Below the pieces are notes generated by a model that saw only the letters and a list, made by a program, of their open reading frames with translations, searched no databases and was not told the origin of the DNA. Below, piece after piece: positions 27,974 through 38,174 of a stretch of 64,000 nt of DNA; the stretch's first letter is position 1; the number at the start of each line of letters is the position of its first letter. Origin of the DNA: Candidatus Zixiibacteriota bacterium (GTDB lineage Bacteria > Zixibacteria > MSB-5A5 > GN15 > FEB-12). Made by a program: the position numbers and the translations under genes. The DNA lies in assembly GCA_029860345.1 (NCBI GenBank), contig JAOUBJ010000007.1, forward strand, positions 62,001-126,000. The letters are read 5' to 3'.

Positions 27974-29344
27974 ATGTTGAAAAGACTCAAGGGGTACTTT
28001 CTCACCGCAGGCATTCTGATCCTGATGGCGGGATTGGTGGGACCGGCTTTCGCCGGCAACAAGTCCGGCTCTGATGCCGACCAGCTTATGAAGGAGCTGG
28101 ACAAGCTGGAAGCCAGCCTGAAAGCCAAGGCCAACCAAAAGGCCGAGGCCAGGCAGGAACAACAGAACCAACTGGCCGAGAAACAGGCCGAATTGAAGAA
28201 GAAACTCAAACAAATCGCCAAACTTTCGCAGGACGACAGTATTGGCGAACAACAACTGGTCGATTTGATAACCGAAGTAAACGTGCTTCGCGAAGAGATC
28301 AAGCTGCTCTCGGCGCCGGCGGATGCTCAGCCGGACGAGCAGTTGGTATCCGCAGGTGAGCAGGATTTACTGCTGGCTTTCGATGGACCGACCGATCCGG
28401 AGCATGAAGCGGTCGGTGTCGAGGGTTTGGAAATCTCCGGATTCTTCGATGTCGTAAACACAGTTCAGACCTCAGCCGAAGACAAGAACCAGTTCGGCCT
28501 CGGTCAAGCCGAAATAGGACTGGCCAGTCCCTTGAGCGATCGGGCTGTAGCGGAATTGGCCGTTGCCTATAATGCCCATGACGGACTCTTTGAACTGGGC
28601 GTGGCTGTTTTGGACATTAACATGTATGAAGGTGAGCAGTTTGTTTCCTCGGTAAATATCGTTGCCGGACAGTTCGACGTCCCGTTTGGCATCGACCTGA
28701 ACTACTATCCTTCGCCTGATCGCAAACTGGTCAGTGGTCCCATGGCTGTGGCCATGACACACGACGGCTGGAACGATCTTGGGTTCATCTTCAACGTAGA
28801 AGCTGCGGCGGGTAACTTGGTAGTTTACGCGGTCAACGGTTTTGAATCATCGGCTGAGGTGCTCGACGAAGTGGCCACTCTGGCCGCCGGTGAAGATGTA
28901 TTCGAAGAGATCGACACCAGTCCGGCCAATGCCGTCGGTACCCGGATCGGGATCACGCCGGTCGAGGGTCTGGAAATCGGTGGCTCATTCGCCAACGGTT
29001 GGAACCTGTCGGGTCGTCCGGAGATGAGTTTGATGGGCGCCGACGTTCAATACTCGGTGGCCAGTCTCGATTTCAAAGGTGAGTACATCTCTCACACGGT
29101 TAACCGTTCAATCGCCAAGGAAACCAACAGTGGCTGGTATCTCCAGTCGACTTACAACTTCCCGCGCGCCTTCCTGACCGGACGGTATGGGTCTTTCCAG
29201 CCAGATGAAGGAGATGCCGTCGGACAGTATACGTTCGGCGCCGGGTATGCAGTGGTGGACGCCGTCGAACTGAGGTTTGAGACAATCGTGCACGACCACA
29301 GCGATGAGAACAGAAACACGTTGCAAATGGTGGCGAGTTTCTGA
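27974..29344 (+). CDS. Porin-like outer-membrane protein with N-terminal coiled coil
   Basis: A 456-aa exported protein. Signal peptide (residues 1-27, ending A-F-A), then a charged coiled coil (about 30-115, K/E/Q-rich) and an extended beta-barrel region with alternating hydrophobic strands, ending in Q-M-V-A-S-F; a terminal Phe is the usual signal for outer-membrane barrel insertion. This order, coiled coil then barrel, is like other peptidoglycan-attached or trimeric porins of the FCB group. Not a confident match to a named porin; phosphate-selective porin-type (OprP-like) is a possibility. Strong GGGAGGAAA precedes the ATG. The chemoreceptor gene follows after 57 nt and may share the transcript. 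Confidence 0.65.
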   Translation: MLKRLKGYFLTAGILILMAGLVGPAFAGNKSGSDADQLMKELDKLEASLKAKANQKAEARQEQQNQLAEKQAELKKKLKQIAKLSQDDSIGEQQLVDLITEVNVLREEIKLLSAPADAQPDEQLVSAGEQDLLLAFDGPTDPEHEAVGVEGLEISGFFDVVNTVQTSAEDKNQFGLGQAEIGLASPLSDRAVAELAVAYNAHDGLFELGVAVLDINMYEGEQFVSSVNIVAGQFDVPFGIDLNYYPSPDRKLVSGPMAVAMTHDGWNDLGFIFNVEAAAGNLVVYAVNGFESSAEVLDEVATLAAGEDVFEEIDTSPANAVGTRIGITPVEGLEIGGSFANGWNLSGRPEMSLMGADVQYSVASLDFKGEYISHTVNRSIAKETNSGWYLQSTYNFPRAFLTGRYGSFQPDEGDAVGQYTFGAGYAVVDAVELRFETIVHDHSDENRNTLQMVASF

Positions 29345-29401
29345 GACATGCTGAAAGTACACAAATAACAGAAGCTGAAACATAAAAGTGGGAGCAGGAC
29401 A

Positions 29402-31537
29402 ATGAAAATCGGACAGAAACTAATCGGAGCTTTCCTGGTCGTGGCCGTCCTTACATTGTGCGCGGGCGGCGTCGCCTACTGGGGTATCGGCCACATGACC
29501 GATGCAACCAACGATGCCAACACACGTTTGCATGACGCTATCGATGCCAACAAAGTCGCCTTCTGGACCATCAAACAGTACCAGAACCTGGCCGACCATG
29601 TCATTAACCATGAGGACGCAGCAATTGAGGAATTTGATCATTCTGCTGAGCAGATGGATCATTACCGTGATCGATTGGGCGAAGTCATAGACAACGAGCA
29701 GGAGCATGCCTGGTTTGCAGAACTGGTCAAAGCGGACGGCGAATTCGACGGTGTCTTTCGCGAGCAGATTATGCCGGAAGTAGCCTGGATCAAGGAAGAG
29801 CACATCAAGGAACTCGACGTCGAGGCTGATAAGTGGATAGGTGTTATTGATGAGATGGGCACCAAGATAGGTGAGTCGTTCTATGAAGAGTTCAATCAAG
29901 CGGTCAAGAACAATGACTCCAAGGAAATCGCCAGAGATGCAGAACTTCTGCTGGCCGCCGTGGAGATGCGTTACTGGACGATCAAACAGTACCAGGTTGC
30001 CGCAGATCTGATTATTAATCACAACCCGGACGCCATCGTTGAGTTCGGCAACGCCGTCGAACAGATGGACAAGTACCGTGACATCGTTCGGTCGGGGCTT
30101 GATCATGACGACGAAAAGGCATGGATGGCCGATCTGATGGTGGCCGATGAAGAGTTCGATGCTGTTTTCCACGAAGGTATCGTGCCGACGGTGGCCCGTA
30201 TCATGGAAAACCGCATCATCCAGGCGGACGTCGCGGCCGATGAGAAGATGGCCATTATTGAAGAGAACACGGCCAACATTGTCGCTTCAATTGAAGAAGA
30301 AGCGGGTGAAGCGGTGGATGAATTCGTTTCTACCGCGTCAACAGTTACCATGACGGTTGTCATTGTCAGCCTGCTGTCGGTGGTGATCGGCATCAGTCTG
30401 GGCTTTTTCATCTCGCGCGGTATTTCCAAGCCGGTCGGGCAGATGGCCCGGATAGCCGACGGAATCTCCACCGGTGACATTGAGCACAACGTCGACCACA
30501 AGTCGAAGGACGAGGTGGGAGTGTTGGCTGATTCTTTCCGGAAACTGATTGACTATATGAAAGAACTCTCAGGTGCGGCCGAGACAATCGCCAAGAACGA
30601 CCTCACCGTGCAGGTCGAACCCAAGTCGGACAAAGATGTACTTGGTAACTCGTTCAAAACGATGGTTGCCAACCTGACCGGCATGGTGCGCAAGTTGGGT
30701 GAGAACGCCAACCAGTTGGTCTCCGCGGCTACCGAGATCGCCTCGACTTCCGAGCAGATGTCGCGCGGCTCCAACGATCAGGCGCAGCAAGTGGGACAGG
30801 TATCTACTGCCATCGAAGAGATGAGCGCCACTATTGTAGAATCATCTCGTAACGCCGGCGAAGCTACCGAAGCCTCCAAGGGCGCCTCGGACAACGCTAC
30901 CAGCGGTGGTCAGATTGTCAACGACACTATTCAGGGGATGCAGAAGATTGCCGACGTAGTCCGCGAGTCGGCCGACTCAATCGGCAAACTGGCCAAGTCG
31001 GCTGATCAGATTGGTGAGATCGTCGGTGTTATCGACGACATCGCCGACCAGACCAACCTGCTGGCTTTGAACGCTGCAATCGAAGCAGCCCGGGCCGGTG
31101 AGCAGGGTCGCGGCTTCGCGGTCGTGGCCGATGAAGTTCGCAAGCTGGCCGAACGAACCGGCAAAGCGACCGGCGAGATCACCGACATGATCAAAGGAAT
31201 CCAATCCGAGACCGAAGAAGCAGTGGCCTCCATGGAGACCGGTGTTCAGGAAGTTGACAAGGGTCGTGAGCTGGCCGACAAGGCGGGCAACAGCCTGACT
31301 GAGATCGTGAATATGTCACAGCGCGTCATGGACATGATTCAACAGATCGCCACGGCTGCCGACGAGCAATCATCGGCCGCCGAACAGATCTCCAAGAATG
31401 TCGAAAACGTTTCATCGGTAACCAAAGAGACAGCAACCGGCGCCGAGCAGGCCGCGGCTGCTGCCGAACAGTTGAACAAAAACGCAGAAGGTCTCCAGCA
31501 GATCGTGGCACAGTTCCAGGTCACTGAGAATGCATAG
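29402..31537 (+). CDS. Methyl-accepting chemotaxis protein with helical bimodular-like sensor
   Basis: A 711-aa receptor. TM1 (about 8-30), a long all-helical periplasmic sensor made of two similar halves (each starting with W-T-I-K-Q-Y-Q and later D-K/H-Y-R-D), TM2 (about 315-338), HAMP, and a cytoplasmic signalling domain with the conserved tip [21 protein letters not shown]. The duplicated sensor resembles the HBM class, which binds small acids, but the ligand is not predictable. No CheB/CheR docking pentapeptide is seen at the end. Its 3' end is closely similar in DNA to the relic at 51.6-51.9 kb. A clean terminator follows. Confidence 0.9.
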   Translation: MKIGQKLIGAFLVVAVLTLCAGGVAYWGIGHMTDATNDANTRLHDAIDANKVAFWTIKQYQNLADHVINHEDAAIEEFDHSAEQMDHYRDRLGEVIDNEQEHAWFAELVKADGEFDGVFREQIMPEVAWIKEEHIKELDVEADKWIGVIDEMGTKIGESFYEEFNQAVKNNDSKEIARDAELLLAAVEMRYWTIKQYQVAADLIINHNPDAIVEFGNAVEQMDKYRDIVRSGLDHDDEKAWMADLMVADEEFDAVFHEGIVPTVARIMENRIIQADVAADEKMAIIEENTANIVASIEEEAGEAVDEFVSTASTVTMTVVIVSLLSVVIGISLGFFISRGISKPVGQMARIADGISTGDIEHNVDHKSKDEVGVLADSFRKLIDYMKELSGAAETIAKNDLTVQVEPKSDKDVLGNSFKTMVANLTGMVRKLGENANQLVSAATEIASTSEQMSRGSNDQAQQVGQVSTAIEEMSATIVESSRNAGEATEASKGASDNATSGGQIVNDTIQGMQKIADVVRESADSIGKLAKSADQIGEIVGVIDDIADQTNLLALNAAIEAARAGEQGRGFAVVADEVRKLAERTGKATGEITDMIKGIQSETEEAVASMETGVQEVDKGRELADKAGNSLTEIVNMSQRVMDMIQQIATAADEQSSAAEQISKNVENVSSVTKETATGAEQAAAAAEQLNKNAEGLQQIVAQFQVTENA

Positions 31538-31574
31538 CGTCCGTTAGCAACTTTTCGATCTTTCGCTGCAAACC

Positions 31575-31608
31575 AAAGCGGGTGGACATTTCCCCACCCG
31601 CTTTTTTT
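31575..31608 (+). terminator. Intrinsic terminator after the chemoreceptor gene
   Basis: Eleven-base stem AAAGCGGGTGG (31575-31585) pairs through to 31604 around an 8-nt loop, with seven T starting at 31602. Confidence 0.85.
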
Positions 31609-31683
31609 GCGATAGGGCCGCGGGTGCTGGGTGCAGCGGTTCTTCTTTCTTGACCCCAATGCTTTGTCGCACCAATATGCGGC

Positions 31684-33426
31684 ATGTCTACGTCGGGATT
31701 TCAAAAGATCAAAGAACCAGAGTCAGACATTCCAGGATCGTTGCCGTCCTTTTGGGGAGCCTCGCGTCGTGAACGAATACTGGTGACACTGATTGTTGTC
31801 GCTGTATCTGTGCTCTTGTATTTTGGCTGGCGGATGATGTGGTTTCTGACCGATGATGCTTTCATCGCTTTTCGATACGTCAGCAACAGTCTTCTCGGCC
31901 ACGGCTATGTCTGGAACGCACCGCCGTTCAGACCGGTTGAGGGATACACCAGTTTTCTCTGGGTTGCTTTGCTTGATATTGTATGGCGGCTGTTCGATGT
32001 AGAGCCGCCGCGCTCAGCCAATATCATGTCGTTGTTGTGTGCTTTGGGTTCTCTCATGGTTGTATCGATGGCCGTGCTGCGAATGAAACTTACGGCCGGT
32101 CTTAGTCGTTTTCGGCTTTGGTTCTTGACCCTTATCCTGATTGGTATTGTCACCAACCGGACCTTTCTCACCTGGAGCAGTTCCGGACTGGAGACAGCCC
32201 TTTTTAATCTGACTCTGTTGTCGTGGGTTGTGGTAACACTTTTCGGTGCGCCCGACAGACATCATCGCTTGTTTTTCATGACCACAACGGCGGCTCTGGT
32301 ATATTTGTCCCGCCCGGACGGTATCCTGGTTGTCCTCAGCACCTGCTTGTTATTGCTCTTTTCGCTACCCAGGGTCATCAGAAAAGGCCGGTTTGATTTC
32401 AGATGGTTGCTGTCGATCACATCTCTGCTGATCGTTCCGATCCATTTGGCCTGGCGCAGATTGACATACGGAGAATGGTTGCCGAACAGTTATTTTGCCA
32501 AACATGTAGCAGCCTGGCCGGAAAGCGGTGTACGTTATCTGGCCTCGTTTGTGCTCGAACAGGGTCTCTGGGTCTATCTCCTGGTTTTGGTCACAGTGGG
32601 GTATCTGAGGCTTAAGAGACCAAGCGACCGACGCCAAGACCATGGCTCCATCTCAAGACCATCGGTTGAGGCCCGGATTGTCATCGCGACGTTGCTGTTG
32701 CACCTGGCTTACTACACTTTCATAATAGGTGGCGACCATTTCGAATATCGTGTCTACAGCTATCTGGTACCGTTGATTTTCCTGTCGCTGTTGTCGTCGG
32801 TAAATTCCGGAGGTTTCAGAAGAATGACAGCCGTCGCATGTTTCGTGCTCGTCATTTTGGTATCATTCCCCATTGCGTGGACCCATTGGTCGCTTACCAG
32901 AGAGTTTGACAGCCGCCGGCAGGCCCATATCATGACCGTGCCGGTGCACCCCAGTTTTCCTACGGGCTTACAATGGTATGCGAAACCATTCGACCATCTA
33001 CAAGCCTGGCTAATCGAGCGGCATGTTTGTATGCGTCGTCAGGAGCATAAGTTGTTCTATGAGTATCAGACACGGCGATATCCATCTCGCGATGCAGGAG
33101 AAAAGGTCCACCCGGGAGAATATCCGGTGATGGCGCTGACTATGGTCGGTGTGGCGGGCTGGGTGTTTCCGCACGTTAACATTATCGATGAGTATGGACT
33201 CAACGATTATGTCATCGCTCGGCACCCGCCGGTTGATCGCCCGCATCGCTTGATGGCCCATGATCGCCAGGCGCCGCCCGGCTACGTGGAGGCGTTTGAA
33301 CCCAACCTGATCGTGGCCGCCGATGAACAGATTGCTCGATATCCCCGCCGATCAGAGTTGACCGCGCAAAAGATCAGGGATACCGAAAGGTACTACTGGG
33401 AACTGGTGAACCGGGACCGGGAGTAG
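31684..33426 (+). CDS. Polytopic membrane glycosyltransferase, GT39/AftB-like
   Basis: A 580-aa protein with about nine to eleven transmembrane helices and a soluble C-terminal part. The first loop carries D-D-A-F-I-A-F-R-Y, then G-H-G-Y-V-W-N and P-V-E-G-Y-T-S-F-L-W, the signature of GT-C enzymes that use polyprenyl-phosphate sugars (acidic pair in the first extracytoplasmic loop). Further conserved S-R-P-D-G and W-L-P-N-S-Y-F-A-K agree. It likely adds a sugar to lipid, polymer or protein on the periplasmic face. The acceptor is unknown. Gene stands alone after a terminator; ATG 31684 has no strong Shine-Dalgarno. The gap 33427-33575 contains only short repeat fragments. Confidence 0.75.
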   Translation: MSTSGFQKIKEPESDIPGSLPSFWGASRRERILVTLIVVAVSVLLYFGWRMMWFLTDDAFIAFRYVSNSLLGHGYVWNAPPFRPVEGYTSFLWVALLDIVWRLFDVEPPRSANIMSLLCALGSLMVVSMAVLRMKLTAGLSRFRLWFLTLILIGIVTNRTFLTWSSSGLETALFNLTLLSWVVVTLFGAPDRHHRLFFMTTTAALVYLSRPDGILVVLSTCLLLLFSLPRVIRKGRFDFRWLLSITSLLIVPIHLAWRRLTYGEWLPNSYFAKHVAAWPESGVRYLASFVLEQGLWVYLLVLVTVGYLRLKRPSDRRQDHGSISRPSVEARIVIATLLLHLAYYTFIIGGDHFEYRVYSYLVPLIFLSLLSSVNSGGFRRMTAVACFVLVILVSFPIAWTHWSLTREFDSRRQAHIMTVPVHPSFPTGLQWYAKPFDHLQAWLIERHVCMRRQEHKLFYEYQTRRYPSRDAGEKVHPGEYPVMALTMVGVAGWVFPHVNIIDEYGLNDYVIARHPPVDRPHRLMAHDRQAPPGYVEAFEPNLIVAADEQIARYPRRSELTAQKIRDTERYYWELVNRDRE

Positions 33427-33575
33427 CTATGCCAGGTGATCCGGGACCTTTCGACTTATCCACTTCACTGTTGTGTTGGGTCTTGATCCACCGCCGTAGG
33501 CGGGTTCGCTTCCAATGACGGGGTATGTGGCTCTCTTCAAGACTCCCGTGGTCGGATGAGCTATCCTATTAGGTG

Positions 33576-34274
33576 CTATTCTCCCAAAGCTGAACCGGCG
33601 AACGATCTCATGTCCGGGTATTCAAAGTCCGGGATGGCTTCGGCCTCGGGAGTGGCGCCGGAGCCTGTCTGGTCGTGGCGTCGGTTGATCCAAACCGTGG
33701 TCAACCCGACTTTTTGGGCAGGAACGATGTCATGATACAAACTCTGCGCTACGTGTAGAATTCGTTCGGGCGCAAGTCCGAGTCGTTCGATGGTGTAGTG
33801 GAAGTTATTTATCGATGGTTTGTATGAACCTATCTGCTGTGCAGTGAAGACGAAATCAAACTCGATTCCCAAGCGTGCGGCCGATGCTGCAAACAGGTCA
33901 TCGTCAATATTCGACAGGACGGCCAACTTGTAGACTGACTGCAACCGGCGTAAGGCCTCTGGCGAATCCTCAAAAGGCGGCCATGAGGTCACGGATTCGG
34001 CGAACACATCCAGTTGTTGCTCGGTCGGCTTGAAATCGTATTGCTTGCCGAAACCTTCAAGTACACGGCGTAGAATCTCACGGTAGGTTTGATACGGACC
34101 GTCCTCCGCCTCTGCTTCGAGGGTGGCGTATTTTTGAAGCAGTTCGTCGCGATTGAGATTCAAGCGGTGCGATGCCAGTATTGGTACCAGAGAGGCGTTT
34201 ATGCCTTGTTCCCAATCGATCAGGGTTCCGTAGCAGTCGAAGGTCAGGATTTCAAAGTCTGAGAGTTTTCGCAT
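33576..34274 (-). CDS. HAD-superfamily hydrolase, haloacid dehalogenase type II-like
   Basis: A 232-aa cytoplasmic enzyme. Motif I F-D-C-Y-G-T-L-I-D-W-E supplies the nucleophile Asp, motif II is L-S-N-I-D-D (Ser), motif III K in Y-K-P-S, and a final acidic motif lies near A-Q-S-L-Y-H-D. Length and the F-D-x-Y-G-T-L form place it with L-2-haloacid dehalogenase-like proteins, though many such genes are phosphatases. I choose the ATG at 34274, which has AGGTGAG at good spacing; a GTG at 34286 adds four residues. It may be the tail of a minus-strand group with the flavoprotein upstream, 83 nt away. Confidence 0.85.
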   Translation of the reverse strand: MRKLSDFEILTFDCYGTLIDWEQGINASLVPILASHRLNLNRDELLQKYATLEAEAEDGPYQTYREILRRVLEGFGKQYDFKPTEQQLDVFAESVTSWPPFEDSPEALRRLQSVYKLAVLSNIDDDLFAASAARLGIEFDFVFTAQQIGSYKPSINNFHYTIERLGLAPERILHVAQSLYHDIVPAQKVGLTTVWINRRHDQTGSGATPEAEAIPDFEYPDMRSFAGSALGE

Positions 34275-34357
34275 ATAGTCTCTCACCTGCTTAATGTGAG
34301 CTTGCCGCGTCGTCTCACCTGACGGCGGAGTCTCCTCGCAATGACGGCCATTGCAGT

Positions 34358-34942
34358 TTATCCGGCACCACTGAGAGTCGTCACAGCCAACTGTCCCGCC
34401 CGCCGGGCCGCTTCGAGATAATCAGGGTGGTCGTTGACCTCTCCCTTCTTATTCACACCTTTGGCCACAATCGTGGCAACGAGTTCAGTCTTGGTATATT
34501 CGAGAGTATCCTTAAGCATACCGACAGTGTGACGTGCAGTGGCATCTTTGTTGTCCTCAAGCGGCACGACGACAATGGCCCGTTTGCTTGCAAAGTCCAC
34601 ATACTGACGCGAACCGTACCAGCGATCAATGAACGCCTTCAACCAGGCGGTCGGCCCCCAGAAGTATACCGGTGTACCGAGTACCCAGATGTCCGAGTCG
34701 TTCATTCGGTCCAACACCTGCCCCAGGTCGTCGTCAACGATACAATGTCCTTTTGTCTTGCAACCTTCGCATGCTGTGCAGGGGGCAATTGTCAGCTTGC
34801 TCAAGTGTACTTTTTCGACCGAGGCGCCTTCGTTGGCGGCGGCGTTCAGGACTTCGTCGACCAGCAGATCGGTATTGCCGCCTGGTCTGGGTGAACCAAC
34901 GATTCCCAATACACGTCGTGGCGTGGGTTTTTCTGTTGTCAT
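34358..34942 (-). CDS. Flavodoxin-fold NAD(P)H-dependent oxidoreductase, iron-sulfur flavoprotein type
   Basis: A 194-aa FMN-binding protein. The phosphate-binding loop G-S-P-R-P-G-G-N-T-D is followed by a cysteine cluster C-T-A-C-E-G-C...C typical of the iron-sulfur flavoprotein branch, then T-P-V-Y-F-W-G-P near the flavin. The three close Cys plus one after about five residues could bind a 4Fe-4S cluster. Such proteins move electrons in anaerobic or microaerobic cells. The ATG at 34942 (TGAGGA upstream) is preferred over GTG 34954. Neighbouring Fe-S protein at 34990 suggests a redox cluster of genes, though co-function is inference. Confidence 0.85.
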   Translation of the reverse strand: MTTEKPTPRRVLGIVGSPRPGGNTDLLVDEVLNAAANEGASVEKVHLSKLTIAPCTACEGCKTKGHCIVDDDLGQVLDRMNDSDIWVLGTPVYFWGPTAWLKAFIDRWYGSRQYVDFASKRAIVVVPLEDNKDATARHTVGMLKDTLEYTKTELVATIVAKGVNKKGEVNDHPDYLEAARRAGQLAVTTLSGAG

Positions 34943-34989
34943 CTTCTTCCTCACCTGTTCGGTGCCTTCTTTTGTGTTTGTAGTGCCGG

Positions 34990-35928
34990 CTAAGTCCCCG
35001 CCTCCAAAAGAGTCCTTAAGTTTCTGGCCAGTCGCGACAGATTCTTCGTAAATGGGAACTCGGCAAGAGCAACTTTCTTGGCCTGTGGCAGTCGGCTGAA
35101 GTCTTTGTTATCTACCAGCAACTGCGTCTCGCCGGCGGTAAACATGATGCGCGCGTCAACCGTTTGAGGTATCTTTCTGTTGACCGGACAAACGTCCTGA
35201 CACTTTAGGCAGCCAACCAGACAGTGATGCCATGATGGATCAATCCACCTCGGGAACTCCCGGTTGCTTTCGTTGTGATAGGTCAGACAGCGCTCGGCTG
35301 AGATCAGGAAGCGGTCTTCGGTGATGGCATCGGTAGGACAGCCCTTAAGACAGGCTTTGCAGTCGTTGCAAATGGGCATCACTTGGGCGGGTTGCCAGTT
35401 GTCCTGGGCGCATGGCAGATCACTGAAGAACGGAATCAGTCGGTGATAGCTCCCCAGGCCGTCCACATAGGATATGTTGTTTTTGCCGTACCGAGCCAAG
35501 CCGCTACGAACAGCCAGCAGCTTTTCCGGGACCCAGGCCGACTTGATCAGGTAACCATGAGGTGTCAGCACAGACCTGAGCAACTTACTTACATCGTGGT
35601 CGATTTGGTGCGAGTAAGTTGGGGGGATGGCTACCTGGTGCGATTTTCCCTTCCATTGAAAGGTCATCGCCGAGTGCGGGTGCGGCACGGCCACGATGAT
35701 AATCGACTGGGTGTCAGCCGGGCCGGATGAATGGTCGAAGTCGAACTCGGACAGTTCTTCCGCGTAGAGTCGACCGTCTATCTCCTGGCTGTCTCGTCGA
35801 TCATGCAATTCGGTTTTCAGTTCCTCCAGGCGTTGAACTCGGACAACAGTTCCGTGCCAGCCGCGCTGATGCAGTTCGTCACATATCACTCTCCAAGGAC
35901 GGGATGGCTTTGTCGGTCTATCAGCCAT
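34990..35928 (-). CDS. QueG-like 4Fe-4S reductase family protein
   Basis: A 312-aa protein with two 4Fe-4S motifs in the order C-N-D-C-K-A-C-L-K-G-C-P and C-L-V-G-C-L-K-C-Q-D-V-C-P, as in epoxyqueuosine reductase QueG and related reductive-dehalogenase-like proteins. The N-terminal half (P-H-P-H-S, Y-G-K-N-N-I-S-Y) is shorter and more divergent than true QueG, and no cobalamin-binding residues can be assigned with confidence, so a tRNA role is not claimed. ATG 35928 follows CAGGAG. Only one base separates it from the EamA transporter stop, so they are one operon in the order transporter then reductase. Confidence 0.75.
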   Translation of the reverse strand: MADRPTKPSRPWRVICDELHQRGWHGTVVRVQRLEELKTELHDRRDSQEIDGRLYAEELSEFDFDHSSGPADTQSIIIVAVPHPHSAMTFQWKGKSHQVAIPPTYSHQIDHDVSKLLRSVLTPHGYLIKSAWVPEKLLAVRSGLARYGKNNISYVDGLGSYHRLIPFFSDLPCAQDNWQPAQVMPICNDCKACLKGCPTDAITEDRFLISAERCLTYHNESNREFPRWIDPSWHHCLVGCLKCQDVCPVNRKIPQTVDARIMFTAGETQLLVDNKDFSRLPQAKKVALAEFPFTKNLSRLARNLRTLLEAGT

Positions 35929-35929
35929 T

Positions 35930-36895
35930 TCAACTCCTGAATCTGGGTATTGGCACAACCGGCGGTTCCACGAACTTAACGGCGCCGTTGGTCGGTTGCG
36001 CGGCGCGTGCTTTTGACCGGATGATCATAAACACAGCCAGGATTACGATAACCGAACAGAAGAAGGTCCAACCGCTCAGCGCCTCTCCCGCCACAAGAGC
36101 ACCCAAAACGAGTGCTATTACCGGGTTTACGAAGGCGTAGGTGGCGACTTTCGACGGTGTCGATGCGCCTATCAGCCAGATGTAAACGGCAAAGGCGCCC
36201 GATCCAACTGTGATCAGGTAAGTCAGGGCCATCCAGGACTCAAGCGTGGTGGCGCCGACGTCATAAGAATTAAACTCTCCGGTCAAGGCTGAGGCCAGCA
36301 GAAGAACGCCGCCACCGACGAGCATCTGCATCGACGCCCCCAGCAGTTTTGACGATGGCTGTTCGGCGTGTCGAGAGTACACCGACCCGATGGCCCAGGA
36401 CATGGTGGCCAGAACAATCAGCAGAGCGCCGAATTTATCGATCTCACCGACCCCTCCGATATCGGTTGGGTTGATCAGCAGGGCGACGCCAAAGAATCCC
36501 AACCCCAAGCCCGCAACCACCAAGCGGCGCGGTTTGATACCATTGGGACGTAACCAGTCGACCAGCACGATCCACATGGGAACCATGGCCACCAGCAAGG
36601 CGGTCAACCCAGATGGTACCGTTGTTTCTGCCCACGTTACCAGGCCGGTACCCCCGGCGGCCAACAGAGTACCGATAACCGATGCCGTCCACCAGTGTTT
36701 TGGACTGGGCGCCGCCACACCTCGAGCCCGCATCCATGTATACATAATCAATCCACCAACCATGAACCGAATACCGGCCATCATGAACGGCGGTATACTG
36801 CCCACGCCCAGGCGGATAGCGAGATAGGTAGACCCCCAGATTATGTATATGGCGGCAAAACCAAGGGCGATCTTGAATTTCATGTGTTCTGACAT
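35930..36895 (-). CDS. EamA-family (DMT superfamily) transporter
   Basis: A 321-aa inner-membrane protein with ten hydrophobic segments forming two EamA units (about 8-140 and 155-295), the second starting near F-G-A-L-L-I-V-L. The opening I-I-W-G-S-T-Y-L-A-I-R is typical of the YedA/RhaT-like exporters. Such proteins export amino acids or other small metabolites. The ATG at 36895 is well placed behind GGAGGT. The Lrp-type regulator at 37080 lies upstream on the same strand; amino-acid exporters are frequent Lrp-family targets, so local control is plausible (inference). Confidence 0.85.
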   Translation of the reverse strand: MSEHMKFKIALGFAAIYIIWGSTYLAIRLGVGSIPPFMMAGIRFMVGGLIMYTWMRARGVAAPSPKHWWTASVIGTLLAAGGTGLVTWAETTVPSGLTALLVAMVPMWIVLVDWLRPNGIKPRRLVVAGLGLGFFGVALLINPTDIGGVGEIDKFGALLIVLATMSWAIGSVYSRHAEQPSSKLLGASMQMLVGGGVLLLASALTGEFNSYDVGATTLESWMALTYLITVGSGAFAVYIWLIGASTPSKVATYAFVNPVIALVLGALVAGEALSGWTFFCSVIVILAVFMIIRSKARAAQPTNGAVKFVEPPVVPIPRFRS

Positions 36896-36939
36896 AGTCT
36901 ACCTCCAAAGCAGGATACGAGTATCCTCTCTGAGATTTC

Positions 36940-37075
36940 AAGCAACTGGGTGGCACCCTCAAACCGGTTTTGGGGGTGGCGATAAATAGCTCTCTTGCGC
37001 TACGCGGCTTGTGATTCCATCAAGCAGTGCATGGGGCAGTGTGCGCGTAGCGCCATGAACAGGCTTGCCTGCTTG
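36940..37075. repeat. Short intergenic repeat cluster
   Basis: Contains CTGGGTGGCACCCTCAAACC and GTTTTGGGGGTGGC, matching the paired element at 21.66 and 44.6 kb, directly followed by GATAAATAGC...TTGCGCTACGCGG of the ATAAAT family. Confidence 0.6.
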
Positions 37076-37079
37076 CCTG

Positions 37080-37547
37080 TCAGTTCGCGCTATTTACCGG
37101 CAGGGACACGCTTTCCTTGACCGTTTCCAGCACCACACTGGTGCGGCTGGAGCGGACGCTGCCTATGGTTCCGATCTTTTCACGCAGCAGTCTGCCCAGC
37201 TCTTCATTGCTGTCACACCGCAGTTTGACCAGATAGCAGTCTTCGCCGGCAATGTGATGTACTTCCAGAACTTCGGGAATGTCGGTCAAGCATTCGGCCG
37301 CACAGATTTCACCCGGACGCTCATCGGTGCGAATGAAGACAAAAGCTGTCACCCGATAGCCGACCTGGCGACCGTCGAGGTGAGCATGATATCCTTTGAT
37401 AATCTTGCGTTTTTCCAGCTTGCGGATTCTCTCGAGAATACCCGACGGGGCCAGTTCGAGTTGGCGGGCGATTTCCGCATTGGTCGTTCTGCCGTTTTCC
37501 TGTAGAATCGACAGGATTTGGCGATCTGTATCGTCGATCATATTCAT
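37080..37547 (-). CDS. Lrp/AsnC-family transcriptional regulator
   Basis: A 155-aa regulator: N-terminal winged helix (D-D-T-D-R-Q-I-L, A-E-I-A-R-Q-L, G-I-L-E-R-I-R-K-L-E-K-R-K-I-I-K-G-Y) and a C-terminal RAM effector domain (V-L-E-V-H-H-I-A-G-E-D-C-Y-L-V-K). It probably binds an amino acid as an oligomer. GGAGGT (37556-37551) lies three bases before ATG 37547 and nine before ATG 37541; either may be used, and an upstream GTG/ATG extension to 37592 is unlikely. The 533 nt on its far side (37548-38450 region) hold the peptide cassette promoter and little else. Confidence 0.9.
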   Translation of the reverse strand: MNMIDDTDRQILSILQENGRTTNAEIARQLELAPSGILERIRKLEKRKIIKGYHAHLDGRQVGYRVTAFVFIRTDERPGEICAAECLTDIPEVLEVHHIAGEDCYLVKLRCDSNEELGRLLREKIGTIGSVRSSRTSVVLETVKESVSLPVNSAN

Positions 37548-37795
37548 AATACCTCCATACGCAGAATATACTTCATTGTTCCAGAAAAACAAGGGAAAAA
37601 ATGAATATTATTCTGAGAAAACAAAGATATTGTGACTTTTCGTTAAGCAAACTGGACAATCATGTAGTAATCGTCGCATTTTCGTTGCTTTTCAGGTCGA
37701 TGCCACCTGGCCATACGACTGACTGCGGCAAGCCGTTATCCATAGAGCCGGCAAATTGGCCGATGGCCGATAGATGTGGTCTGGTTGGCTCAAAC

Positions 37796-37984
37796 CTACC
37801 TGGGTTTGATTCTCCGGGCAATCACAAGTCCGGTTACAGCCCATATAACGGCGGTCTCCAGTGACGCTAACAAGACGGTCCGGGTTATTTCCTGCGCAGT
37901 CAGAGCAGTCAGCCAATGACCACTGGTCGACAGGAACAGCCCCAACCCACCAAGGAGTCCGGACAGCAGGATTTCCTTGCTCAA
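37796..37984 (-). CDS. Possible small two-helix membrane protein
   Basis: About 62 residues from a TTG at 37984 (a longer frame opens at 38134). Two convincing hydrophobic helices (I-L-L-S-G-L-L-G-G-L-G-L-F-L and V-L-L-A-S-L-E-T-A-V-I-W-A-V) and a basic end A-R-R-I-K-P-R fit a real small membrane protein, but there is only a weak Shine-Dalgarno (GTGAG) and no family recognised. It could be chance. Confidence 0.3.
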   Translation of the reverse strand: MSKEILLSGLLGGLGLFLSTSGHWLTALTAQEITRTVLLASLETAVIWAVTGLVIARRIKPR

Positions 37985-38174
37985 AACGATCTCACTTTCC
38001 AATTGTAAACCAGTCAGTCTTTGATTTCTGTTACAGAAATGAACGCGAAACGTTGCCGTTCGAACGCTAACCGCGATGGGATCGACCTTAGAGCATCGTG
38101 AACGATTATTCGGTCGAAGCCGGAATGCGGTCATCGCATTTGCCTTATTGGCTTGCTGTGAACCAATTTTTCGC